Source of the DNA: Mycobacterium marinum
GTDB taxonomy: Bacteria > Actinomycetota > Actinomycetes > Mycobacteriales > Mycobacteriaceae
Assembly: GCF_003391395.1 (NCBI RefSeq)
Contig: NZ_CP024190.1
Span: forward strand, 5,270,001-5,334,000
Reading direction: 5' to 3'
DNA length: 64,000 nt
Under the pieces are notes generated by a model. It ran no database searches. It was not told where the DNA came from and saw nothing but the letters and a program-made list of their open reading frames with translations. This document shows positions 16,382 to 25,853 of the stretch, in pieces. The position numbers and the translations under genes are program-made. Numbering within the stretch: the stretch's first letter is position 1; each line of letters begins with the position of its first letter.

Positions 16382-17329
16382 CTAGTCGCAGAGCGCCAGG
16401 GCGATGCCGTCGAGGATGTCGTGCTCGCTGACGGTCAGCTCGTCGATGCCGGCGCGGCTGCGCAACTCGCGAGCCAGTTCTTCGACCACGATCGCACCGC
16501 CGCCGATCACGTCGACCCGGCCCTCATGCATCGGTGGGAGTGCGGCACGCTGCTCGCGCGTCATCGCTATCAGCCGGTCACACACCGCGTGCAGATCAGC
16601 ACCGGCGACTCGCGAAAGATGAATGGCCGCAGCATCATAGGTAGTCATGTTGTGGGCCAGGGCGGACAACGTGGTCATCGTTCCGGCCAGGCCGACCCAA
16701 GTCCGAGCCTCCTCGAGGGGGACCGAACGCAACGCGGGTTCCAGCTCTTCGCGCACCACCAGGCGGGCGGCGGCCACCTGATCGGGCGTCGGCGGATCGG
16801 AGTGCAGGCAGCGTTCGGTCAGCCGAACACAGCCGATGTTGGCCGAGTAACTCGCGGTGACTTCGTTGCCCGCCTTGCCGAGCACGATCTCGGTGGATCC
16901 GCCGCCGAGATCGACGACCACGAAAGGCGCTCCGGCACTGTCCAGTTCGCCGACCGCGCCGGAGAACGACAGCTCCGCTTCTTCGGCCCCGGTGATCACC
17001 TCGGCTATCGCGCCGGGCAGCACCGCACCGAGCACCTCCGCGGTCATGGCAAAGAAGCTGTCCCGGTTGGCGGCGTCGCGGGTGGCCGACGTGGCGACCA
17101 TCCGTACCCGTTCGACGCCGTGCACCTTCAGCAGGGCCGCGTAATCAGTCAACGCGGCCCGGGTCCGGGCAATCGCTTCCGGCGCAAACTGACCGGTCGC
17201 GTCGACACCCTGGCCCAACCTGACTATCCGCGTTTCCCGATGCACGTCATTGAGCTGCCCACCGCCGGCGTCGGCGATGAGCAACCGAATCGAATTGGTA
17301 CCGCAGTCGATCGCGGCGACCCGGCTCAT
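16382..17329 (-). CDS. ppx2: Ppx/GppA-type exopolyphosphatase
   Basis: 315 residues, ortholog of Rv1026. It belongs to the sugar kinase/Hsp70 (ASKHA) fold. The phosphate-binding loop 1 is AAIDCGTNSIRLLIAD at residues 4-19. The second loop, VVVDLGGGSTE, and the adenosine-region motif GLAGTMTTLSA follow. The predicted activity is hydrolysis of polyphosphate or (p)ppGpp terminal phosphates. The start is the ATG at 17329, because the catalytic domain begins there; the longer frame runs into the DUF501 gene. It is last in a run with DUF501, FtsB and possibly eno. Confidence 0.92.
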   Translation of the reverse strand: MSRVAAIDCGTNSIRLLIADAGGGQLNDVHRETRIVRLGQGVDATGQFAPEAIARTRAALTDYAALLKVHGVERVRMVATSATRDAANRDSFFAMTAEVLGAVLPGAIAEVITGAEEAELSFSGAVGELDSAGAPFVVVDLGGGSTEIVLGKAGNEVTASYSANIGCVRLTERCLHSDPPTPDQVAAARLVVREELEPALRSVPLEEARTWVGLAGTMTTLSALAHNMTTYDAAAIHLSRVAGADLHAVCDRLIAMTREQRAALPPMHEGRVDVIGGGAIVVEELARELRSRAGIDELTVSEHDILDGIALALCD

Positions 17330-17348
17330 CACGTCCCCATCGTCCCCT

Positions 17349-17840
17349 TCAAAGCCACTGTCCCGCCACCAGGTTCGCCGCCGCGCCCGGCTCGGCGGCC
17401 AGCAACGCCACCGCCTCATCGCCAAACGGGTTCACCCCGGGCCCCTTTGCCAACGAATGCGCGATCAACACATGCAGGCACTTGACCCGATCGGGCATGC
17501 CGCCGGCCGAAACCTTGGTTCCCAGTGGATCGATCGCGTCACGCTCGGCCAGATAGGACTCGTGCGCCCGCCGATACGCCGCGGCCAGTTCGGGATCGTC
17601 GCCCAGCCGCTCGGTCATCTCGCGCATCAGACCGGTGGTCTCGAGCCTGCTGGCGGCCGCCGTGAGCTCCGGATGCGTCAGGTAGTAGAGCGTGGGAAAC
17701 GGTGTGCCGTCGGGCAGTCTGGGCGCGGTCTTGACCACGCCGGGTTCGCCGTTGGGGCATCGGTAGGCGATCTCCAGCACCCCACGCGGCTCGCGACCGA
17801 GCTGACGCGCCACCGCCTCCAGGTCCGCGGGATCAACCAC
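17349..17840 (-). CDS. DUF501 family protein (Rv1025-like)
   Basis: 163 residues from a GTG at 17840 that overlaps the FtsB-like stop by 8 nt. It contains the conserved DUF501 features: LGREPRGVLEIAYRCPNG near the N-terminus, the PTLYYLTHPEL segment, and VKCLHVLIAHSLAKGPGVNP with a Cys-His pair. Its biochemical role is unknown. It is almost always found between ftsB and ppx in Actinobacteria, which suggests a link with envelope growth or stringent signalling. The gap to ppx is 19 nt. Confidence 0.88.
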   Translation of the reverse strand: MVDPADLEAVARQLGREPRGVLEIAYRCPNGEPGVVKTAPRLPDGTPFPTLYYLTHPELTAAASRLETTGLMREMTERLGDDPELAAAYRRAHESYLAERDAIDPLGTKVSAGGMPDRVKCLHVLIAHSLAKGPGVNPFGDEAVALLAAEPGAAANLVAGQWL

Positions 17841-18534
17841 CGGGGGCCGTCGGCTCGGGCGGTACGGGTGCGGGCAGTCCGGGCTCAGGTTCGGGCTCCG
17901 GGGCGGGAGGCTCAGCGGCGGCGGGCGGAAGGTGCGGCGCGTCGGCAATGGTGTGCCAAAGCGACGTATACCAAGGGTCGCCCTTCGTGGGCATGGCGGC
18001 ATCGGTGCCCGGTTGCGGGGCCACCACCGCCCCGGGCGGCAGCTGGACCTGAAATGGAATGTCCCCCGGCATCACAAAGCCAAGGCGCTCACGGGCCTGC
18101 GCCGCAATGTAGGCCGGGTCGGCCAGTTGGCCCTTGCGCTGCTCGAGATCGGCGATCTGGCGGCGCAGCGCCGCTTCGGTTGCGGACAATTGCTCCATTT
18201 CGGTGCGCTGGGCGAAGTAGGTCCGAACCGGCCCGGCGATGGTCAGGGTCAACACGCAGACGACCGCGGCCAGCACCGCCGCACGCCGGGCGGTGAAACC
18301 CAAACGTTGGTCGGATCGCTGCTCCACCGATTCGGTGAATGAGCGCTTGATGGGTTCGACGACATGTTCACGCAGCGTTCGGGCGGTGTTGCGACTGGCG
18401 GCCGGCCCGGTGTTGGCCGCTTGTGTGGGCCTGGACACCGAAGTGGTGCGACGCCCGCGCGCCGACTCGCCGGCTTTACCCGGGCGCGATGCCGGGGATC
18501 GGCGCTTCGGATCGGGACGTTTCGCGTCGGCCAT
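17833..18534 (-). CDS. FtsB/DivIC-type septum formation protein (Rv1024-like)
   Basis: 233 residues. A basic, Ser/Arg-rich cytoplasmic N-terminus of about 80 residues is followed by one membrane segment (AAVLAAVVCVLTLTIAGPV). A short coiled coil comes next (TEMEQLSATEAALRRQIADLEQRK), then the conserved AARERLGFVMPGDIPFQV-type motif. The C-terminal tail is Pro/Glu-rich. FtsB-like proteins link early and late divisome components with FtsL and FtsQ. It lies 34 nt downstream of eno, in the same direction. Confidence 0.9.
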   Translation of the reverse strand: MADAKRPDPKRRSPASRPGKAGESARGRRTTSVSRPTQAANTGPAASRNTARTLREHVVEPIKRSFTESVEQRSDQRLGFTARRAAVLAAVVCVLTLTIAGPVRTYFAQRTEMEQLSATEAALRRQIADLEQRKGQLADPAYIAAQARERLGFVMPGDIPFQVQLPPGAVVAPQPGTDAAMPTKGDPWYTSLWHTIADAPHLPPAAAEPPAPEPEPEPGLPAPVPPEPTAPGG

Positions 18535-18568
18535 GAAGCTTCAGCCACGTTTCCGTCGGCCGGTCGGC

Positions 18569-19855
18569 CTATTTCGGGTCCGCAACGAATCGGGGGAAGG
18601 CCAGATCGCCGGCGTAGCGGGCCGCGTCACCGAGAGCCTCTTCGATCCGAAGCAGCTGGTTGTACTTGGCCACACGCTCGCTGCGGGCGGGTGCGCCCGT
18701 CTTGATCTGGCCGCTGCCGACGGCCACCGCCAGGTCGGCAATGATGGTGTCCTCCGTCTCACCGCTGCGGTGGCTGATCATCGTGCGGTAGCCGCTGTGG
18801 TGTGCCAGCGCGACCGCGTCGAGCGTCTCGGTCAGCGTCCCGATCTGATTCACCTTGACCAGCAGCGCATTGGCCACGCCCCGGTCGATGCCCTCTTCGA
18901 GCCGCTCGGGATTGGTGACGAACACGTCGTCGCCGACGATCTGTACCCGGTCACCGATCTCGGCCGTCAGTGCGGCCCACCCGTCCCAATCGTTCTCGTA
19001 GAGCGGATCTTCGATGGAGACCAGCGGATAGGAGCCGAGCAGCCCGGAGTAGAACTCCGTCATCTGCGCGGCGGTGCGGGGCGTGCCCTCGAAGGTGTAG
19101 CTGCCGTCGGCGTGGAACTCGTTGGCGGCCGCGTCGAGCGCCAAAGCCACGTCCACACCGGGCTTGAAGCCCGCCGCCTCGATGGCCTGGCTGATCAGAT
19201 CGAGTGCCGCGGTGGTGCTGGCCACATCGGGAGCAAAACCACCCTCGTCGCCCAAACCGGTGGACAGCCCGGCCTTCTTGAGCACCGCCTTGAGCGCGTG
19301 GTACACCTCGGCGCCCCAGCGCAATGCCTCACTGAAGCTGGGCGCACCGATCGGGGCCACCATGAACTCCTGAATGTCCACGCCCGTGTCCGCGTGTGCG
19401 CCGCCGTTGAGGATGTTCATCATCGGCACCGGAAGGATGTGGGCGTTGGGCCCGCCGATGTAGCGGAACAGCGGCAGTTCGGCCGATTCCGAGGCCGCCT
19501 TGGCCACCGCCAGCGAGACGCCGAGGATCGAGTTGCCCCCCAACCGGGACTTGTCGGGCGTGCCATCGAGATCAACCAGGGCCTGATCGACCAAGCGCTG
19601 GTCGTCGGCGTTGAGTCCGATGACCGCCGGGCCGATCTCATCGAGCACGGCTTCCACCGCCTTCTTGACGCCCTTGCCGCCGTAGCGATCGCCGCCGTCG
19701 CGCAGTTCGACGGCCTCATGCTCACCGGTCGACGCGCCCGACGGCACCGCGGCCCGGGCAAAGGTTCCGTCGATCAGAGCCACCTCGACCTCGACGGTCG
19801 GGTTGCCGCGGGAATCGAGGATCTCGCGGGCCCCGACCTGCTCGATTATCGGCAC
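18569..19855 (-). CDS. eno: Enolase
   Basis: 428 residues, start GTG at 19855 with AAGGAGAA upstream. It interconverts 2-phosphoglycerate and phosphoenolpyruvate. The N-terminal domain shows ILDSRGNPTVEVEV and ASTGEHEAVELRD. The TIM-barrel carries the Mg ligands and catalytic residues in LGDEGGFAPDV, VSIEDPLYENDWDGW, LLVKVNQIGTLTET (catalytic Lys) and MISHRSGETED. It is an essential core glycolytic gene. It lies downstream of lpqU and upstream of ftsB-like, as in M. tuberculosis. Confidence 0.97.
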   Translation of the reverse strand: MPIIEQVGAREILDSRGNPTVEVEVALIDGTFARAAVPSGASTGEHEAVELRDGGDRYGGKGVKKAVEAVLDEIGPAVIGLNADDQRLVDQALVDLDGTPDKSRLGGNSILGVSLAVAKAASESAELPLFRYIGGPNAHILPVPMMNILNGGAHADTGVDIQEFMVAPIGAPSFSEALRWGAEVYHALKAVLKKAGLSTGLGDEGGFAPDVASTTAALDLISQAIEAAGFKPGVDVALALDAAANEFHADGSYTFEGTPRTAAQMTEFYSGLLGSYPLVSIEDPLYENDWDGWAALTAEIGDRVQIVGDDVFVTNPERLEEGIDRGVANALLVKVNQIGTLTETLDAVALAHHSGYRTMISHRSGETEDTIIADLAVAVGSGQIKTGAPARSERVAKYNQLLRIEEALGDAARYAGDLAFPRFVADPK

Positions 19856-19935
19856 TGGGTTCTCCTTTGTGTCCTGGCGTTCGTTGAGGTCCCCGGCAGC
19901 CTTTAGCGTAAAGCCTGGGTCATCGTTCCATCTTT

Positions 19936-20667
19936 CTACAGCGGGTGGCCCGCCGCGTAAGCGGTCGCCCAGTCGCGCACCGCCCGAGCGTAGACGCCGG
20001 AGTTGTTGTAGGCGCGCAAAGCGGTGATCCATCCCCGCGCAGTCGCGAGATCTTTACCGCGCCAGCATAAATACCCGGCCGCCGAAAGCGCGGCGTCGTC
20101 GATGTTGTCCGGACTGACGATGCCGTCATTGTTGGCATCCACCCCGTAGAGCCGCCAGGTTTCGGAGATGAACTGCATCGGCCCCATCGCACGCTCCACG
20201 CCGTCGTCACCGTCGAGGTTGGCACGCTCGCTATCGACGATGCGCAGGGTGCCGCCGGTTCCGTCCAGGCGCACGCCGCGAATGGGAGGCCGCACGTCCC
20301 CGTTGGGCGCTATGGTCGCGCCCCGATAGGTGCCGTTGTGACTTTCCACCTGCCCGATGCCCGCCAGCGTGGTCCACGCGATATGGCACTTCGGGTTCTC
20401 GACCTCCGCAACCCGAGCGGCGTAGGCGTAGGCCTCCAGCGCAATCACCGGCATCTCCAGCGCCGGGGCGCGTTGCTCGGCCCATTCCCGCAGCTGATCG
20501 GCGGGCCGACCGCTGGCGTAGGTGTCCACCGGCGGCACCGGATCACCCGGTGGCGGCGGCACCCCTTCGGGGATGAACAAGCTGAGCTGCCAGGTGCAAC
20601 TTGACGCCAAGAGCATCGCGGTCGCGCCAATAACGGCGGCCGCGCGCAACCAACGTCTTGGCGACAC
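19936..20667 (-). CDS. lpqU: Lytic-transglycosylase-like lipoprotein LpqU
   Basis: 243 residues from the GTG at 20667, chosen because AAAGGGAGG lies 4 nt upstream. A signal peptide with lipobox LLASSC near residue 24 predicts a lipid-anchored protein. The mature part has a soluble lytic transglycosylase-like domain: AGIGQVESHNG holds the catalytic Glu, followed by AMGPMQFISETW and AYNNSGVYARAV, the usual core motifs. It probably cleaves peptidoglycan during growth. Ortholog of Rv1022. Confidence 0.92.
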   Translation of the reverse strand: MSPRRWLRAAAVIGATAMLLASSCTWQLSLFIPEGVPPPPGDPVPPVDTYASGRPADQLREWAEQRAPALEMPVIALEAYAYAARVAEVENPKCHIAWTTLAGIGQVESHNGTYRGATIAPNGDVRPPIRGVRLDGTGGTLRIVDSERANLDGDDGVERAMGPMQFISETWRLYGVDANNDGIVSPDNIDDAALSAAGYLCWRGKDLATARGWITALRAYNNSGVYARAVRDWATAYAAGHPL

Positions 20668-21021
20668 AATCCTCCCTTTGGCTACTGCTGGCGCTCTACG
20701 CGTCCGTTGGGCCACTTCGCCGTCCGCGCGCTCACGTTCCGACTTGGCGGCCGCTACGACCTAAATCATCGTCCCATGGGTTTGAGAGTTACCCCGTCGC
20801 AGTTCTCATCCAGCACACGGCCAGGAGTGCATCCTGGTACGGGAATTGGTTAGCCGACGACCAGGCCAGCAAGCGCAATTTTCAGCTTCTATCTGGAAAA
20901 CAGCTATTTCAGCAAACCTCATAAAGGTCGCTTGATATGGAGCGGCTCTGAGTCCCCGCAAAGTTGGCGAGAACCGGCTCAAGCGCCTCCGAAGTCCCCG
21001 CTAGTGCGCGGACGACTCGTC
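20668..21021. other. 354-bp gene-free region between lpqU and mazG
   Basis: No supported ORF lies here. The stretch from about 20870 to 20940 is clearly AT-richer than its surroundings and lies on the promoter side of lpqU. It may hold the lpqU-eno promoter, but I see no confident -10/-35 pair. Confidence 0.3.
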
Positions 21022-22122
21022 CTAGCGCCTGCCCTTCCGCTTCTTGCTGCCGCCGCGGGATTCCCGGGATTCTTTGGGGGTCTCGCCTTCGGCAGGCGCC
21101 TCGACTTGTTCTTCGGGCTCTGCTGGTTCTTGCGGCGGTTCTTCGTCGACCACGGGCTCCGGCGCCACATCGGCCCCCGCGCTGCCAGACGGCCAGTGCA
21201 CCAGCCACTCCTGCTCGGTGATCGTCCCGACCGGCGCCATGTCGAGTTCCTCTGCCACGGCGTCGCCGCGCCGGGCGGCCACAATCGCCCGCTCGGCGCG
21301 GCGGACGTTATCCGAGAAGTCCAAAACCGCGGCGCGCAAGCAGTTTTCCGCGTCGATATCCGCCGACACGGCAATCGAGGTGATTTCGGCGGGGATCAGC
21401 TGCACCGGCAGGCCGGCATTGCAGACCCGCGTAATCACCTTCTGCGCCAACGCCAACGCGGGCTGACCGGTGGGAACGTCGTCCAATACCGACTCGCGTG
21501 GATTGCGCGCCTTTTCCGCCGCCTTGCCTTCCTCCCACTGGGCCATCTGCTCTTGCAGCGAAATCGATTCGCCGGCAAGTACTCCCGGCGCCCGGTTGCC
21601 GAGCTTGCGCATCAGCGTGTCGGCGACGTCATCGATGGTGAACGGAAGCAATGCCGCATCTTCAGCGATGCGGGCATGGAAAAGCACCTGCAGCAGCAGG
21701 TCCCCAAGCTCCTCGCGCAACTGGTCGACGCTGCCACTGTGTACCGCGTCGAGCAGCTCGTAGGTCTCTTCGAGCAGGTAGCGCCGCAACGAGTCGTGGG
21801 TCTGCTCACTTTCCCACGGCCCGTCGGTGCGCAGTTTGTCCATCATCGCCACGGCATCGAGCAGGCGTTCCCCGCGCCGGCGATCCGGCGCCGCGATCAG
21901 CCTGGCCCCTGCCGCCAGCCTCGCCACCACCGCGGGGTGGTTCGGGTCGGACGACAACAGCACCGGCGCCTCCTCGCCCACGTGCACCGGATGCGCGTCG
22001 GGCAGTGACCAGGGCACCGCGATCGGCATCTCCTCGGTGTATTGCACGGTGCCCCCGAGCAGCTCGATGGCTTCGACAGGCACCAGCGACGGACGGCGGG
22101 GGTCGACCAGGACGACAATCAT
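21022..22122 (-). CDS. mazG: Nucleoside triphosphate pyrophosphohydrolase MazG
   Basis: 366 residues. It hydrolyses NTPs and dNTPs, including damaged ones, to NMP and PPi. The MazG core shows the metal-binding helices LEETYELLDAVHSG and LREELGDLLLQVLFHARIAED (ExxE and ExxD). A less conserved N-terminal domain of about 90 residues precedes it. The C-terminus extends into an acidic Pro/Glu run followed by a very basic Gly/Ser/Lys/Arg tail, making the protein longer than my recollection of M. tuberculosis MazG (about 325). The ATG overlaps the mfd stop (ATGA), so it is coupled to mfd. Confidence 0.94.
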   Translation of the reverse strand: MIVVLVDPRRPSLVPVEAIELLGGTVQYTEEMPIAVPWSLPDAHPVHVGEEAPVLLSSDPNHPAVVARLAAGARLIAAPDRRRGERLLDAVAMMDKLRTDGPWESEQTHDSLRRYLLEETYELLDAVHSGSVDQLREELGDLLLQVLFHARIAEDAALLPFTIDDVADTLMRKLGNRAPGVLAGESISLQEQMAQWEEGKAAEKARNPRESVLDDVPTGQPALALAQKVITRVCNAGLPVQLIPAEITSIAVSADIDAENCLRAAVLDFSDNVRRAERAIVAARRGDAVAEELDMAPVGTITEQEWLVHWPSGSAGADVAPEPVVDEEPPQEPAEPEEQVEAPAEGETPKESRESRGGSKKRKGRR

Positions 22123-25100
22123 CGCGCTTGCCGCTCCTTACCCGACGCGGTGGCGCCCGCATCGTCTTCGGACAAACTGGTTCTACCAATATCTTGTTGC
22201 GGCTTGCCTGCCAATGCCGTCACCAGATTGGCCACCATCTGCACCAATTCCACATCCCGGATGCGCGGCGCACCGACGCCACCGTCACGCGGGATGGGTA
22301 CCTGCACGGTGGACGTCGTAGCCCGGTAGTGGCCTCCCGGATACATCCGCTTGAGCCGCACCTGGGCGGAATCGGGCAGATCCATCGGTGCCAGCCGAAC
22401 TGTCGCCGAAGACGGCGCCGACACGTCGGTGATGCCCGAGGCCCGGCACAGCAGCCGCAACCGCGCCACCGCGACCAGCCGCAGCGCCGGCTCCGGCAAA
22501 GCCCCGTAGCGGTCGATGAGTTCGTCCACCACGGCCGCGACGCCACTGTCGGAGGTGGCGGTGGCGAGCCGCCGGTAGGCCTCCAACCGCAGGCGATCGC
22601 TGCCGATGTAGTCCGGTGGCAGGTGGGCGTCGACCGGCAGGTCGATCCGCACATCCTTGGGCTCCTCGGGAGTGGTCACCATCTTGCCGTCGGCGGCGGC
22701 CCGATACGCCTCGACGGCCTCGCCCACCAACCGCACATAGAGGTCGAAGCCGACTCCGGCGACGTGCCCCGACTGCTCGACGCCGAGCACGTTGCCCGCG
22801 CCGCGGATCTCCAGGTCCTTGAGCGCGACCGCCATGCCCGCGCCAAGCTCGTTGTTTTGCGCGATGGTCGCCAACCGGTCGTAGGCGGTCTCGGTCAGCG
22901 GCGCCTGCGGCGGGTACAAGAAGTAGGCGTAACCGCGCTCACGGCTACGGCCCACTCGGCCGCGCAGCTGGTGCAGCTGAGACAACCCGAAGGTGTCGGC
23001 CCGTTCGACGATCAGCGTGTTGGCGTTGGAGATGTCCAAGCCGGTCTCCACGATCGTGGTGCAGACCAAGATGTCGAATTCACGCTGCCAGAATCCCTGG
23101 ACGGTGCGTTCCAGCAGATCCTCGGGCATCTGCCCATGCGCGACGACCACCCGCGCCTCGGGCACGAGTTTGCGAATCCGCGCGGCGGTGTCGTCGATGG
23201 AACTGACCCGGTTGTGCACATAGAACGCCTGCCCGTCGCGCAGCAGCTCGCGGCGCAGCGCCGCGGCGATCTGTTTGTCGTCATGGGGTCCCACGTAGGT
23301 CAGCACCGGGTAGCGCTCCTCGGGGGGCGTCAGGATGGTCGACATCTCCCGAATACCGGCCAGGCTCATCTCCAGCGTGCGCGGAATGGGGGTGGCGCTC
23401 ATCGTCAAGACGTCGACGTGGCTGCGCAACGACTTGATGTGCTCCTTGTGCTCGACACCGAACCGCTGTTCCTCGTCGACCACGACCAAGCCCAGGTCTT
23501 TCCAGCGCACGCCGGTCTGCAGCAGCCGGTGCGTGCCGATCACCACGTCGACCGATCCGTCGGCCATGCCCTCGATCACCGTGCGTGACTCGGCGGGGTC
23601 GGTGAAGCGGGACAGACCCTTGACCGTGACCGGGAACCCGGCCATCCGGTCGGTGAAGGTTTGCAGATGCTGGTCGGCCAACAGCGTGGTGGGCACCAGC
23701 ACGGCAACCTGTTTGCCGTCCTGAACGGCCTTGAACGCCGCCCGCACCGCGATTTCGGTCTTGCCGTAGCCGACATCACCGCAGATCACCCGGTCCATCG
23801 GGATGGACTTTTCCATGTCGCCCTTGACCTCGGTGATCGCGGTGAGCTGGTCGACGGTTTCGGTGAAACCGAACGCGTCCTCCATCTCGGCCTGCCACGG
23901 TGTGTCAGGGGCGAACGCATGCCCGGGGCTGGCCTGCCGCTTGGCGTAGAGCGCCACCAGTTCGCCGGCGATTTCCCGCACCGCCTTGCGCGCCTTGGTC
24001 TTGGTGTTGGTCCAGTCACTGCCGCCGAGCCGGCTCAGTGCTGGTGCCTGCCCACCGACATATCGCGACAACTGGTCTAGCGAATCCATCGGGACATACA
24101 GCTTGTCGGAACCACCGCCCCGCTTGGCGGAGGCGTATTCGAGCACCAGGTACTCGCGTCGGGCACCCCCGACGGTGCGCTCGACCATCTCCACGAACCG
24201 GCCGATGCCGTGCTGATCGTGCACCACCAGATCGCCGGCCGTCAGGGCCAGTGGATCGACGGTGTTTCGCCGCTTGGCCGCCAGGCGCTTGCCCTCGACC
24301 GCCGTGGCCCGGTTGCCGGTCAGATTCGTCTCGGTGACCACGACCAGGTTGGCTCCGGGGACGATGACGCCGTCGCGCAGCGGCCCCTTGAGCACGCCCA
24401 CCACGCCCAACTTGGGTGCGGCGCCGGGTTCCAGCATGGCGGCGGGAATGTCGGATTCGGCCAGCCGCTCCACCATGCGATGGGCGGTGCCGGTCCCGGG
24501 CTCCACCATCACCGCGTACCCGCCGGTCGAGACGTGCGCGCGCAGCATCGCAAAGATGTCGTCGATATCCTTCTGGTGCCCACGCGCCGAGGGTGCCGCG
24601 CGGACCTCCAGCTCCGTCGCCGATTCCTCGGACAGCTGGCTCAGCGTCCACCACGGGTGTCCGGAACTGCTCGCCGCGGTCTGCACCTGGTCCAGCTCGG
24701 CAAAGCCGGACCCGCCCAGGGCTTCGACGTCGACGGGCGCGTCGGTTCCCATCGCCGCGACCGACCATGAGGCCTCGAGGAATTCGCGGCCCGTCTTGAT
24801 CAAATCGGCGGCCCGGGTGCGCACCTTCTCCGGGTCGCACACCAGCACCGGAGTGTCCTCGGCAAGCTGATCGGTCAACAGCGCATGGTCATCGGGGCGC
24901 AACACCGGCAGCAGCGCTTCCATCCCATCGGTCGGGATGCCCTCGGCCAGTTTTGCCAGCATGTCGATGACGCTGCCGGTCACGGTGTTCTCCGAAGCCG
25001 GGTGCTGGGCGGCCAGCGCCGCGGCTCGCCCCCGTACGTCTTCGGTCAGAAGCAGCTCCCGGCAGGCCACCGCGACCAGCGTGCTGACCTCGATCTCGGG

Positions 25101-25787
25101 AATGGAGCGCTGGTCGGCGACCGAGAACATGCGCATTTCGGTGATCTCGTCGCCCCAGAATTCGACCCGCACCGGGTGCTCGGCGGTCGGCGCGAAGAGG
25201 TCCAGAATGCCCCCGCGGACGGCGAACTCGCCCCGCCGGCCCACCATGTCGACCCGGGTGTAGGCCAGCTCGACCAGCCGAGCGATGACTTCATCGAAGC
25301 CGATTTCTTGTCCGACACTCAAACTAACCGGTTCCTGCCGGCCCAGTTGCGGCGTCATCGGCTGCAACAGCGAGCGCACCGCGGTCACCACCACGCGCAA
25401 CGGCGGGCCCAGCCGGGTGTCGTCGGGATGAGCCAGCCGGCGCAGCAGCAGCAGCCGGGCGCCGACCGTGTCGACACCGGGTGAGAGCCGCTCGTGCGGA
25501 AGGGTCTCCCAGGACGGGAACAACGCCACGGCTTCGCCGAAGACTCCCCGCAGTTCCGCGGTTACGTCGTCGGCCTCACGCCCGGTGGCGGTGACCACGA
25601 GCAGCGGTCCCTGTTGGGCCAGTGCGCTGGCGACGAAGGAGCGCGCGCTGGCCGGGCCGACCAACGTCAATTCATCAGGGCGATCGGAGGCACGCGCGAT
25701 GAGTTGCTGGAAAGTAGGCGCGGTAAGCGCCAAGTCGACGAGCCCCGCGATCGGGGTATCTGGGCTAGCAGCCCCCGGTGCGGTCAT
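22119..25787 (-). CDS. mfd: Transcription-repair coupling factor Mfd
   Basis: 1222 residues. It removes stalled RNA polymerase and recruits UvrA. The order of domains is a UvrB-like module (to about 380), a RNAP-interacting CarD-like domain (about 500-590), and the superfamily 2 translocase with Walker A GDVGYGKTE near residue 665 and VVDEEQRFGV. Motif VI includes LRGRVGRSRERGYAYF, and a TRCF C-terminal domain completes it. All helicase motifs are intact. mazG follows with a 4-nt overlap. Confidence 0.96.
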   Translation of the reverse strand: MTAPGAASPDTPIAGLVDLALTAPTFQQLIARASDRPDELTLVGPASARSFVASALAQQGPLLVVTATGREADDVTAELRGVFGEAVALFPSWETLPHERLSPGVDTVGARLLLLRRLAHPDDTRLGPPLRVVVTAVRSLLQPMTPQLGRQEPVSLSVGQEIGFDEVIARLVELAYTRVDMVGRRGEFAVRGGILDLFAPTAEHPVRVEFWGDEITEMRMFSVADQRSIPEIEVSTLVAVACRELLLTEDVRGRAAALAAQHPASENTVTGSVIDMLAKLAEGIPTDGMEALLPVLRPDDHALLTDQLAEDTPVLVCDPEKVRTRAADLIKTGREFLEASWSVAAMGTDAPVDVEALGGSGFAELDQVQTAASSSGHPWWTLSQLSEESATELEVRAAPSARGHQKDIDDIFAMLRAHVSTGGYAVMVEPGTGTAHRMVERLAESDIPAAMLEPGAAPKLGVVGVLKGPLRDGVIVPGANLVVVTETNLTGNRATAVEGKRLAAKRRNTVDPLALTAGDLVVHDQHGIGRFVEMVERTVGGARREYLVLEYASAKRGGGSDKLYVPMDSLDQLSRYVGGQAPALSRLGGSDWTNTKTKARKAVREIAGELVALYAKRQASPGHAFAPDTPWQAEMEDAFGFTETVDQLTAITEVKGDMEKSIPMDRVICGDVGYGKTEIAVRAAFKAVQDGKQVAVLVPTTLLADQHLQTFTDRMAGFPVTVKGLSRFTDPAESRTVIEGMADGSVDVVIGTHRLLQTGVRWKDLGLVVVDEEQRFGVEHKEHIKSLRSHVDVLTMSATPIPRTLEMSLAGIREMSTILTPPEERYPVLTYVGPHDDKQIAAALRRELLRDGQAFYVHNRVSSIDDTAARIRKLVPEARVVVAHGQMPEDLLERTVQGFWQREFDILVCTTIVETGLDISNANTLIVERADTFGLSQLHQLRGRVGRSRERGYAYFLYPPQAPLTETAYDRLATIAQNNELGAGMAVALKDLEIRGAGNVLGVEQSGHVAGVGFDLYVRLVGEAVEAYRAAADGKMVTTPEEPKDVRIDLPVDAHLPPDYIGSDRLRLEAYRRLATATSDSGVAAVVDELIDRYGALPEPALRLVAVARLRLLCRASGITDVSAPSSATVRLAPMDLPDSAQVRLKRMYPGGHYRATTSTVQVPIPRDGGVGAPRIRDVELVQMVANLVTALAGKPQQDIGRTSLSEDDAGATASGKERQAR

Positions 25788-25853
25788 GATGCGGCCATTC
25801 TAGGGCGCGGTCGTTTCTCGATATCGAGCCCGGCGGCCCATCCGCGGATCGGA

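Noticed and set aside
18239..19906. 555-codon plus-strand ORF
   Set aside because: It lies antisense to eno and the FtsB-like gene, both clearly coding; the translation is Arg/His/Gly-rich without domains.
21651..23588. 645-codon plus-strand ORF
   Set aside because: Antisense to mfd and mazG, which carry complete family motifs.
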